The notes under the pieces: generated by a model
Told to the model about the DNA's origin: nothing
Databases searched by the model: none
What the model saw: only the letters and a program-made list of their open reading frames with translations
Shown: in pieces, positions 53,092 to 59,904 of the stretch
How the letters are laid out: each line of letters opens with the position of its first letter
Position numbering within the stretch: the stretch's first letter is position 1
Translations under genes and position numbers: made by a program
Assembly (NCBI GenBank): GCA_039683515.1
Contig: JBDKRG010000004.1
Location: 186,001 to 250,000, forward strand
Source: JAJFUE01 sp039683515
GTDB taxonomy: Bacteria; Sumerlaeota; Sumerlaeia; MVZB01
Direction: 5' to 3'
DNA: 64,000 nt

Positions 53092-54483
53092 TCACTTTTT
53101 CGGCACGCGCATGGCAATGTCGCCGTCGCTGTAGATGCCGTTCGTCGGATCGTATTGAATCGTGGCGCGCTGGTCTTCATAGTCAAGGCCGATGCTGTAG
53201 ATCAGCGTTGTCGTCGTCTCGTCGATCCGTTTCAGGTAATGATCGGTTTCGGTCATCGGTTCGCCGAGGTTGCGCTCGAGCGCGGTCAGGTTGAGAGCAT
53301 GAAGGGCGATTGTTTCCTTCGCACACAGATGGCTCAAACTGTCATGGGGAACGAAAGACGGCTCGAAAGGCTCGTATCGTTCGGCGACGTAAGGCGTCGG
53401 CTGATCGATGTCGATCGCATGGGCAAGCCCACGGAATTGCGCGTCGCAGACATCCAGCATCCGCGCCGCGTTCCTTTTGTATTCGACCTTCATGTGCGCG
53501 ACTCGAAATGGGTATTTTGCCATGTCCGTGAAATCATCGAAGATTCCTCTGGGGGGAGGAAACATCTGGCCGCGCAGCGACCGGCGTTCGCGCCAAAGCT
53601 TGCTGGTTACGAAATAGTGCAGGTCTCCGCTCGATCCGCCGAGCATCTTCAGAAGATAATTTCGCCGGGCCAGATAGCTGGTTTCCACGATCCGCCGATA
53701 TTGGGCCACGGAAACGTAGTTTTCAGCCATCGCCTGCCGGAGGCGGCGTGCCACGCCTGCCGGAATCGGGCGTTGCGAAAGCCAGACGCGCAACTCAAAG
53801 TCGGCGAGGAATTGCATGACGAGCGCGGAGTGAAAGCCGCTCAAATTCGGCTCCCGGATCGACTGGGCCAGTGGGTAAACGGCGAGCAGGTGCTCGATCG
53901 CGCCGTCATCGTCGCCGCTTCTCCATCGGCGCTCGCACTCGGCGGCGAGAATCAGGCAAGCCGTTTCGATAAAGCCGTAATTCGGGTACGGCAGGCGTTC
54001 GATTTCCATCCAGTCGAAAGTCGCGGCCTGCTCGCACGCGATCATGGGGACGCCGCCAAGCCGTGCCAGCTCGATCATGTCGTCGATCAATTTGCGGTGC
54101 TCAAGCAGCCAGCGTGTTTGTTTCTCCGAAAGGGGGCTGCCCGGAACCCAGTCGGCGAGCGGGCATAGCTTCACCGCGCCCGGAGAGATGAACATCTCCG
54201 ACCATTTGTTGTACAGCGCCGCGGGGGATTTGTTGGGAACCCCCGCCAGGAATTCTTCAAAGGTTTGCGACGCGGAAACCGGCGGCAGGCCGGCTTGCGA
54301 CGCGCCCAGATTCAATGTGACCAGATCCGCGGGAGGGCGGATCCGGTCGGCAGGCACGGAATCGGTCCTGAAATACAAGGTCAGCGCCACGATCGGGAAG
54401 ACCGCGATGGCTAGAACGGAAAACAGCACAACCCACGGCCATCGGCGACGCGGGCGGGGAGTTTCGGCCACGGGTTCGCGCAT
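53092..54483 (-). CDS. Membrane-anchored paralogue B with pilin-like C-terminal tail
   Basis: 463 residues. Same plan as its neighbours: MREPVAETPRPRRRWPWVVL, one membrane helix, RIRPPADLVTLN, GVPNKSPAALYNKWSEMF, a helical body with a Tat-like or lipobox motif absent, and the tail TTTLIYSIGLDYED...QYDPTNGIYSDGDIAMRVP. The gene starts 2 bases after paralogue C ends, so they are cotranscribed. I do not recognise the family outside the shared tail. Confidence 0.78.
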   Translation of the reverse strand: MREPVAETPRPRRRWPWVVLFSVLAIAVFPIVALTLYFRTDSVPADRIRPPADLVTLNLGASQAGLPPVSASQTFEEFLAGVPNKSPAALYNKWSEMFISPGAVKLCPLADWVPGSPLSEKQTRWLLEHRKLIDDMIELARLGGVPMIACEQAATFDWMEIERLPYPNYGFIETACLILAAECERRWRSGDDDGAIEHLLAVYPLAQSIREPNLSGFHSALVMQFLADFELRVWLSQRPIPAGVARRLRQAMAENYVSVAQYRRIVETSYLARRNYLLKMLGGSSGDLHYFVTSKLWRERRSLRGQMFPPPRGIFDDFTDMAKYPFRVAHMKVEYKRNAARMLDVCDAQFRGLAHAIDIDQPTPYVAERYEPFEPSFVPHDSLSHLCAKETIALHALNLTALERNLGEPMTETDHYLKRIDETTTTLIYSIGLDYEDQRATIQYDPTNGIYSDGDIAMRVPKK

Positions 54484-54485
54484 GA

Positions 54486-55862
54486 TTACTTGCCTCGCCT
54501 GGGGATCCGGACGGCGATGTCACAGGGGTCGTCCGATTCAGGTATATTCTCGGACGAAATCGCACCGTGCTGATCCTTCATGTCCGGTCCGACGCTGTAG
54601 ATGAGCGTGCCGGACGTGTCGTCGACTCTCAGCAGCGGGCGACGCGTGAATGGATCGAGCATGGTCGGGCTGCTGCTGGTGATCATGTCGAGCGCGGCAA
54701 TGTTGACGCTCATGAACGCCAGATTCGTTTTGATCCGCATGCGGCCTTCGGACTCGTTAAATCCGAACAGTTCTTTCGCAACGGGAGGGGATAACTCGTC
54801 GTTCTCGACGCATTTGAGAAGGGCTTTCACATCGGCGTCGAACTGTTCGACCTTCCTGGATGCCGTCGATTTTGTCATGACGGCGGTGTAGGCGCTCTGG
54901 GCCATGAAACCCACATATGCTCCCGCGGCGTAAGCGACGTTCGCGTCCTGGATCGCCTTCTTGTTCAACAGGCTGCCTAATTTACGACCATAAATGTCGC
55001 CGAGCGGCGAGTTGATGTGATCGATCAGTCGCATCCGAGTGTCGAGGCAATCGAGCTCGACCAGGCGCCGGTAGTGTTCGAGCGTCGTCGAGGTTGCCAT
55101 GATGCTCGCGCGTATCCGGCGGGCAAGATCGGGTTGAATGCCGCCGTCTTCAATCCATGCCGCGAGCTCGCGATGCGCCTCGGTCTGATTGTATGCGGCG
55201 CTATATATATCCGAAAGATACGGCTCACTGGTTGAATGTTCCAGGACGTAAGTGGCGGCAAGAGCTTCGGCCGCGCCGGCCGGATCGCCGCTGTCGCGAC
55301 GCCGGCGGCTCTCGGCGATCAGGGTTCTCGTGAATGAATGACGCGGCAACATGGAATTGTCCGGTCTGGGAAAGAACCGGATTCCCTGAAGCATAAAACC
55401 AAACGCCTGTTCAGCGGTTGTCGTCGGCAATCCGCCCGCCTTCGCGAGCCCGATCAAATCGTTCACGAATTCGGCGTGGTCGAGGAGCCATTGACGGCTT
55501 ACGAGGTCGGCCGAAAAACGAGGCGCATTGAGGTATCCCGGCGCCTGCCAGCCGGTCCAGATCGTCCGCTTCTTCTCGGTAAACTCGGGCATGTATTTCG
55601 TGAGGAATGCCGCGGCTGTCCTGTTCGGGCCGGCGGCGACGAAATCGGGATAGTCGGGCGCCGGTTTTGAAGGCGCGGCGACAGCCGGGGCGACCGCCTC
55701 GATCGAGACGATTTCCTTGGGCGGCTGGAGCTGGTCGGGCCGGATCGCGTTCGCGGCGAACACGATCTTCAAAACGAAAATGACCAGAAAAGGAACGAAC
55801 GCGAGCGTCCCCAAAAGGATCCAAAGCCTCGGGTGGCGCGGTGCGGGCGGTTTTTCTTCCAT
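54486..55862 (-). CDS. Membrane-anchored paralogue C with diverged tail
   Basis: 458 residues from ATG 55862 (GGGAG upstream). Cytoplasmic MEEKPPAPRHPRL, one membrane helix (WILLGTLAFVPFLVIFVL), AIRPDQLQPPKEIVSIE, AGPNRTAAAFLTKYMPEF, and the tail SGTLIYSVGPDMKD...DDPCDIAVRIPRR, in which YDPTNG has decayed but GPD and DI(A)VR(I)P remain. It is first in the three-gene operon. The function is unknown; triplication suggests a heteromeric or sequence-diversified set. Confidence 0.77.
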   Translation of the reverse strand: MEEKPPAPRHPRLWILLGTLAFVPFLVIFVLKIVFAANAIRPDQLQPPKEIVSIEAVAPAVAAPSKPAPDYPDFVAAGPNRTAAAFLTKYMPEFTEKKRTIWTGWQAPGYLNAPRFSADLVSRQWLLDHAEFVNDLIGLAKAGGLPTTTAEQAFGFMLQGIRFFPRPDNSMLPRHSFTRTLIAESRRRRDSGDPAGAAEALAATYVLEHSTSEPYLSDIYSAAYNQTEAHRELAAWIEDGGIQPDLARRIRASIMATSTTLEHYRRLVELDCLDTRMRLIDHINSPLGDIYGRKLGSLLNKKAIQDANVAYAAGAYVGFMAQSAYTAVMTKSTASRKVEQFDADVKALLKCVENDELSPPVAKELFGFNESEGRMRIKTNLAFMSVNIAALDMITSSSPTMLDPFTRRPLLRVDDTSGTLIYSVGPDMKDQHGAISSENIPESDDPCDIAVRIPRRGK

Positions 55863-56207
55863 GACGGCTCCCAAAAAACTTCTGAAAAAGAAGACGAACA
55901 ACATATAGAAAGTTTTCGGTATTTTAGGAAGAAAAACAACCCGGCATCATGTTTTTAGGTTCTCCGCGACTCTGTGTCTCCGTGGTTCAATCAACCGGAA
56001 GAGCCAGGGCGCGCGGCCGGCCATGGCCCAAATCGGGCTTGAAATCCGAGCGTATTTGGGACTTAATGAACTCAGGGCACTTCCGACGAAGATGTCCGTG
56101 ATTGACCGCTCTTCCTCCGCTCCGGTCCGTTCCCGTCCGAGTTCCCGAATCACTTCAAAACCGCCCTGTTTCAGCCCGGAAAAATGCCGGGCAGTGGGAT
56201 TCGTCAT
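55863..56207. other. Gap with one micro-repeat, no gene seen
   Basis: 345 bases. CTCTGTGTCTCCGTGGTTCA (55970-55989) repeats the unit found at 33703-33722. The rest shows no convincing reading frame or palindrome. The promoter of the paralogue operon (minus strand) is expected near 55880-55930, where the sequence is AT-rich. Confidence 0.5.
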
Positions 56208-56663
56208 ATGAACGAGGCAATCAGCAAGATCCTCAAGCACCTCCAGCGCGAGCACGACGAGGCGTTCCTCACGCTGCTCGACCGGCTGGACGGCTACACC
56301 TGGATCGACGGTTTCGTCTTCGAGGCGCTCGACCGCGACACCTGCAACCGCGTCCGCCGCTGGATCCACGAGACGCGCGGGCCCGAGGGCGTCGAGACGC
56401 TCGTCTACTCGTACAAGGGCCGCGTGCACCTCGAATTCGAATATAACGTTTTCGACGCGACCCCGGTCGAGCGCCTCCGCCGGTTCGAGGACATCATCCA
56501 GTTCTGCCGCGGCCTGGCGCGCCAGTTCCCCGAGCTCCACTCCGAGTGGTGCTCGTGCATCTACGGCGCGCGGCACGCCTATTACCGCATCCACAACGGC
56601 CGGCTCGAGCTGACCGACCCGATCACCCGCCCCGACGAGAGCCGGATGCGGCAATTGGAGTAG
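56208..56663 (+). CDS. Hypothetical protein
   Basis: 151 residues, soluble alpha/beta, opening MNEAISKILKHLQREHDEAF with Trp and aromatic clusters (YTWIDGFVFEAL, FPELHSEWCSCIYG). No family recognised and no catalytic motif. The codon use is like that of neighbours. A slightly longer start at 56184 is possible. Its stop TAG is part of a palindromic repeat, so the C-terminus may have been reshaped by repeat insertion. Confidence 0.68.
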   Translation: MNEAISKILKHLQREHDEAFLTLLDRLDGYTWIDGFVFEALDRDTCNRVRRWIHETRGPEGVETLVYSYKGRVHLEFEYNVFDATPVERLRRFEDIIQFCRGLARQFPELHSEWCSCIYGARHAYYRIHNGRLELTDPITRPDESRMRQLE

Positions 56664-56686
56664 GCCGGGTTCGCCGAACCCGGCAT
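56660..56686 (+). repeat. Stop-codon palindrome, copy 8
   Basis: GTAGGCCGGGTTCGCCGAAC then CCGGCAT. TAG at 56661-56663 is the stop of the hypothetical gene. Copy 9 faces it 17 bases away, making a REPIN-like pair. Confidence 0.8.
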
Positions 56687-56703
56687 CCATATTCATATTG
56701 TTC

Positions 56704-56730
56704 ATGCCGCCGTCGGCGACGTCGGCCTAC
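56704..56730 (-). repeat. Stop-codon-type palindrome, copy 9 (intergenic)
   Basis: On the minus strand: GTAGGCCGACGTCGCCGACG then GCGGCAT. Inverted partner of copy 8. Confidence 0.72.
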
Positions 56731-56782
56731 TGGTAAAACACACCTCCGCGTGTTAAAACTTTGTGCGAGGTGCGGTTTGCCA

Positions 56783-57847
56783 ATGGATATTCAATCACTC
56801 AGGGTGTTGTGGGTTGCCGGGCGGCGAGGGGAGATCCTGACGCTGGGCCCCGTGTTTCAGCATTTGGAGCGCAAGGTCGGCCTCAAGCCTGCCTCGTGGT
56901 TCCTGGGAACCGGCGAGGACGGCACGGCCGCGTTCCAGGCGCTCGATTTTCTCGGCCTGCGCCCGGATGAAACCGCCGCGCTCTGCCACCCAGCCGATCA
57001 GCCTGCCGTGCGGCTCACGATCCTGCTCGAGCGCGTCGAGACGTTCATGCGCCAGCGCAAGGGGCAGCGGCTCATTTTCACGGGCTGCGGTCCGGCGGCC
57101 GCGGCCGCGGCGCTCTGTTGCCACGCGCGCGGGAACCCGGGCCTGTGGCTCAAGCCGGCCGACCCGGCGGGGCTGATCGGGCGGCTGCGCTGGGAAGCCG
57201 GGCTCGAGCGCGTCATCGAGGCGTGCGCGCCGGCGATCGAGTCGATCGAGCTCGATCCGATGCCCGACCTCACGAAACTGGCCGCGCTTGCGGGCAAATT
57301 CGAGAGCTACGATTTGTGCCGCGAGATTCCGGGCCTGCGGGCCGGGGCGCCGCGGATCGTCTGGGCCGTGCTGCGGCGCGACTGGGGGATCTTCGGCAAC
57401 ACCGGTTCGAACCTCCTGCGCGCGCTCGCCGGCGCCGCGGCTCAAAACCCCGAGATCGATTTCGTCATCCTGAGCAACCTGAACGCAATGGTTGAAAAGC
57501 CGTTCGCCGCGATCAAGGACCGGCCCGCGAACCTCATGATCACGCCGCCGCTGCCGTACCCGGCGTACATGCAGCTCATCCGCTCGAGTTCGGGCGTCGT
57601 GACCGACTCGGCGCTGGTCGCGGGCGAGGTGATCGGGCTTGTGAAACCCGTCGCCGCGCTCGGCGAGGATCAAGCTGAAGACTCGGCCGGGTTCGAATCG
57701 TTCACGCCCGAGCGGATGATGACCAACCTCGCCGAATGGGTTGACCGCGCCATATCAGCGCCGAAAAAAGAGGAACATCAAACCGACGCCGAAGCGTGGG
57801 TCGATCGCGTGCAGGGGCAAGTCTCGGATTGGCTCAAGAACCTTTAA
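56783..57847 (+). CDS. WecB-like GT-B fold protein with missing epimerase residues
   Basis: 354 residues. The start VLWVAGRRGEILTLGPVFQHL and the late ITPPLPYPAYMQLIRSSSGVVTDSAL...GLVKPVAALGE follow the layout of UDP-GlcNAc 2-epimerases (WecB), but the usual SGGxxEE segment reads SALVAGEV. It may be a divergent transferase or a binding protein rather than an epimerase. The start at 56783 has GAGG upstream. A perfect 21-bp inverted repeat follows the gene. Confidence 0.65.
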   Translation: MDIQSLRVLWVAGRRGEILTLGPVFQHLERKVGLKPASWFLGTGEDGTAAFQALDFLGLRPDETAALCHPADQPAVRLTILLERVETFMRQRKGQRLIFTGCGPAAAAAALCCHARGNPGLWLKPADPAGLIGRLRWEAGLERVIEACAPAIESIELDPMPDLTKLAALAGKFESYDLCREIPGLRAGAPRIVWAVLRRDWGIFGNTGSNLLRALAGAAAQNPEIDFVILSNLNAMVEKPFAAIKDRPANLMITPPLPYPAYMQLIRSSSGVVTDSALVAGEVIGLVKPVAALGEDQAEDSAGFESFTPERMMTNLAEWVDRAISAPKKEEHQTDAEAWVDRVQGQVSDWLKNL

Positions 57848-57856
57848 AGTGGGATG

Positions 57857-57937
57857 GAATTTCGGTTCGGAGTTCAAACTTTAGTTTGCCGCTGTAAAAT
57901 ACGGGCAAGCTGAAGCTTGAACTCCGAACCGAAATTC
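57857..57937. repeat. Long inverted repeat between wecB-like and methylthiotransferase genes
   Basis: GAATTTCGGTTCGGAGTTCA plus one A at 57857-57877 is the exact reverse complement of 57917-57937. Inner parts AACTTTAGTTTGCC and GGGCAAGCTGAAGCTT pair imperfectly. It ends 14 bases before the next ATG, so its hairpin would sit in the leader of that gene. Confidence 0.75.
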
Positions 57938-57951
57938 ATCGAAACCGCGCA

Positions 57952-59265
57952 ATGCATGGATCAAACCACCGCATCCATATCGAAACCTACGGCTGCGCGT
58001 TCAACGTCGCCGACGGCGAGGCGATGGCGGCGTTGCTCGAACGCGCCGGATTTTGCATCGTCGAGGCCGCGGCCGACGCCGATGCGGTGGTCCTGAACAC
58101 CTGCACGGTCAAGGACCGGACGTGGAACAGTTTTCGGCAGCGCCTGTCCGATCTGCGCGACGCGGCACGCGCGGGCGGCCCGGCTGTCATCCTGGCCGGA
58201 TGCGTCCCGCCCGTCTATGCCAACGACGAACTGATCGCCGGCCTGCCGGCAATCGGCCCGGACGCCATCGACCGGATCGCGGAAGTGGTCGAGGCCGCGC
58301 TTGCGGGAAACAGCTTGAAATTCATCCGCGACCGGCACGACGCTGCCTCCCGCGCGCGCCTGCCGGTCAGGCGGCGCAACCCGCTTGTCGAAATCCTGCC
58401 GATTTCACGGGGCTGCCTGAGCGCGTGCAGTTTCTGCCAGACCCGGTTGGCCCGGGGCCGGCTTCGCTCGTTTCCGCGCGGGGATGTGATGGAACGCGCG
58501 CGGCGGGCGATCGGCGAAGGCGTGCGCGAAATCTGGGTCACGAGCCAGGACGCCGGGGCGTGGGGGCGCGATTGCGGGGAGCGTTTGCCGGCCCTGCTGG
58601 CTGAACTGTGCGGGATCGACGGCGATTTCCGCGTCCGGCTCGGCATGTCGAGCCCGGCCTGGATTCACGAGGATTTAAACGGCTACCTCGACGCCCTGGC
58701 CCACCCGAAGATGTTCAAGTTCCTGCACGCCCCGCTGCAATCGGGATCGGACCGCGTGCTGGCGGACATGAAGCGCGGCAACACGGCGGCGCAGTTCGAG
58801 GCGATCGCGCGCGCGTTCTCCGAGCGCTTCCCGGACGGCACGTTCATGACCGACATTATCGTGGGCTACCCGACCGAGACCGAAGAGGACTTCGGCGAGA
58901 CGATGGCCCTTCTCGAGCGGTGCGGGATCGGGATGGTGAACCGGTCCAATTTCAGCGGGCGGCCGGGGACGGCCGCGGCGCGCCTCGAGCCGCTCCCGCC
59001 CGGGATCGTTCTCGACCGCTCGCTGCGGCTGGAGAAGCTTGTCCGCGCGATCGCGCGCGCATGGCACGAGCGCCGGGTCGGCAGGCGCGAGCCGGTCCTG
59101 CCGATCGAGCATCGCGGCAAGGCGACGCTCGCCCACAACGCGGCGTATCGGCCCGTATTCATTGAGGGCCGCCTTGGGCTCGGCGAGTGGGTGGAGGTCG
59201 GGCATGTGGCCGCGGCCGATTACCACCTGAAGAGCAAAATCGTGGCGCCGGCAGATTCCCGTTGA
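57952..59265 (+). CDS. tRNA threonylcarbamoyladenosine methylthiotransferase, archaeal/eukaryal type
   Basis: 437 residues. It would make ms2t6A at position 37 of tRNA. The N-terminal UPF0004 domain has Cys in ETYGCAFNVADGEAM, NTCTVKDRTWN and LAGCVPP; the radical SAM CxxxCxxC is in SRGCLSACSFCQT; a C-terminal TRAM-like segment follows. The motifs NTCTVK, RLARGRLRSFP and EIWVTSQDAGAWGRD are those of the archaeal/eukaryal CDKAL1-like (e-MtaB) branch, not of bacterial MtaB or MiaB. This suggests transfer from archaea or an old retained copy. Confidence 0.85.
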   Translation: MHGSNHRIHIETYGCAFNVADGEAMAALLERAGFCIVEAAADADAVVLNTCTVKDRTWNSFRQRLSDLRDAARAGGPAVILAGCVPPVYANDELIAGLPAIGPDAIDRIAEVVEAALAGNSLKFIRDRHDAASRARLPVRRRNPLVEILPISRGCLSACSFCQTRLARGRLRSFPRGDVMERARRAIGEGVREIWVTSQDAGAWGRDCGERLPALLAELCGIDGDFRVRLGMSSPAWIHEDLNGYLDALAHPKMFKFLHAPLQSGSDRVLADMKRGNTAAQFEAIARAFSERFPDGTFMTDIIVGYPTETEEDFGETMALLERCGIGMVNRSNFSGRPGTAAARLEPLPPGIVLDRSLRLEKLVRAIARAWHERRVGRREPVLPIEHRGKATLAHNAAYRPVFIEGRLGLGEWVEVGHVAAADYHLKSKIVAPADSR

Positions 59266-59349
59266 TTTCCCTTTCCACTACCCTATGATGTGGTGAGTTG
59301 CAAGAATTACAGTCTCGGCCCCCCAAACATCACGCCAAGGAAGAGGGCC

Positions 59350-59727
59350 ATGCCGCATCAGATCCTCATTTCCGAACACGATGCCCACGTTCGCAAGGCT
59401 CTTGCCGAGTATTTGCAGGGGACGCTGGGCTACGGGGTGACGTGCGTCGCCGGCGGCCAGGACGCGATCGAGGCCGCGATCTCGCGCAAGTTCGACCTGT
59501 TCATCCTCGGCATCGACGGCCCGGACGAGGCCGAGGCCTCGACCCGGCTGCACAAACTGAATCCCGACCTGCAGGCGATTTTCCTCACCAAAGCCGGCGA
59601 GCAGGAAGCCATTCAGGATTTTCTGCGGTTTTCCATGCCCGCCGACCGCGTTCTGGTCAAGCCCCTGGGCGACATGTCCGCGCTGACCAGGCTGATCGTC
59701 AGCATCCTCGGCCCCCCCACCGCCTGA
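59350..59727 (+). CDS. Single-domain receiver-like protein lacking the phospho-Asp
   Basis: 125 residues with the receiver fold: acidic pair at 9-11 (SEHD), beta-3 strand FDLFILGIDGPDE where the phospho-Asp is Gly54, and LVKPLGD with the conserved Lys. Without Asp54 it cannot be phosphorylated normally, so it is probably a pseudo-receiver. AAGGAAGAGG precedes ATG 59350. It stands alone before the propeller gene. Confidence 0.78.
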   Translation: MPHQILISEHDAHVRKALAEYLQGTLGYGVTCVAGGQDAIEAAISRKFDLFILGIDGPDEAEASTRLHKLNPDLQAIFLTKAGEQEAIQDFLRFSMPADRVLVKPLGDMSALTRLIVSILGPPTA

Positions 59728-59742
59728 CGGAAATGTAAATAA

Positions 59743-59860
59743 TAAGCCTTATTGGCTTATGGGACCTATAAGACCTATATTTTTCAGGCCTTTTGGGCGT
59801 GAACGATCTATTTTTGTGGAAAATATCATACTTCGCGCTTAACTTTGTTTTGCGTTCACG
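59743..59860. other. AT-rich intergenic region with hairpin and inverted octamer
   Basis: ATAAGCC-TTATT-GGCTTAT (about 59743-59761) and ATGGGACCTATAAGACCTAT (a micro-repeat of the GGACC type) lie at the left. CGTGAACG (59798-59805) and CGTTCACG (59853-59860) form a widely spaced inverted repeat in AT-rich DNA that probably contains the promoter of the propeller gene. Confidence 0.4.
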
Positions 59861-59904
59861 AAAATTCTTTTTGCCCGTGGTGGTGGGAGAGATTCGGGGA
59901 GGAG

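Noticed and set aside
56023..56211. Short open frame in the gap before the hypothetical gene
   Set aside because: No ribosome site, no family resemblance, and composition like a random frame.
57690..57712. GGGTTCGAATCG resembling a tRNA T-arm
   Set aside because: It lies in frame inside the WecB-like gene and no acceptor stem or anticodon arm can be formed.
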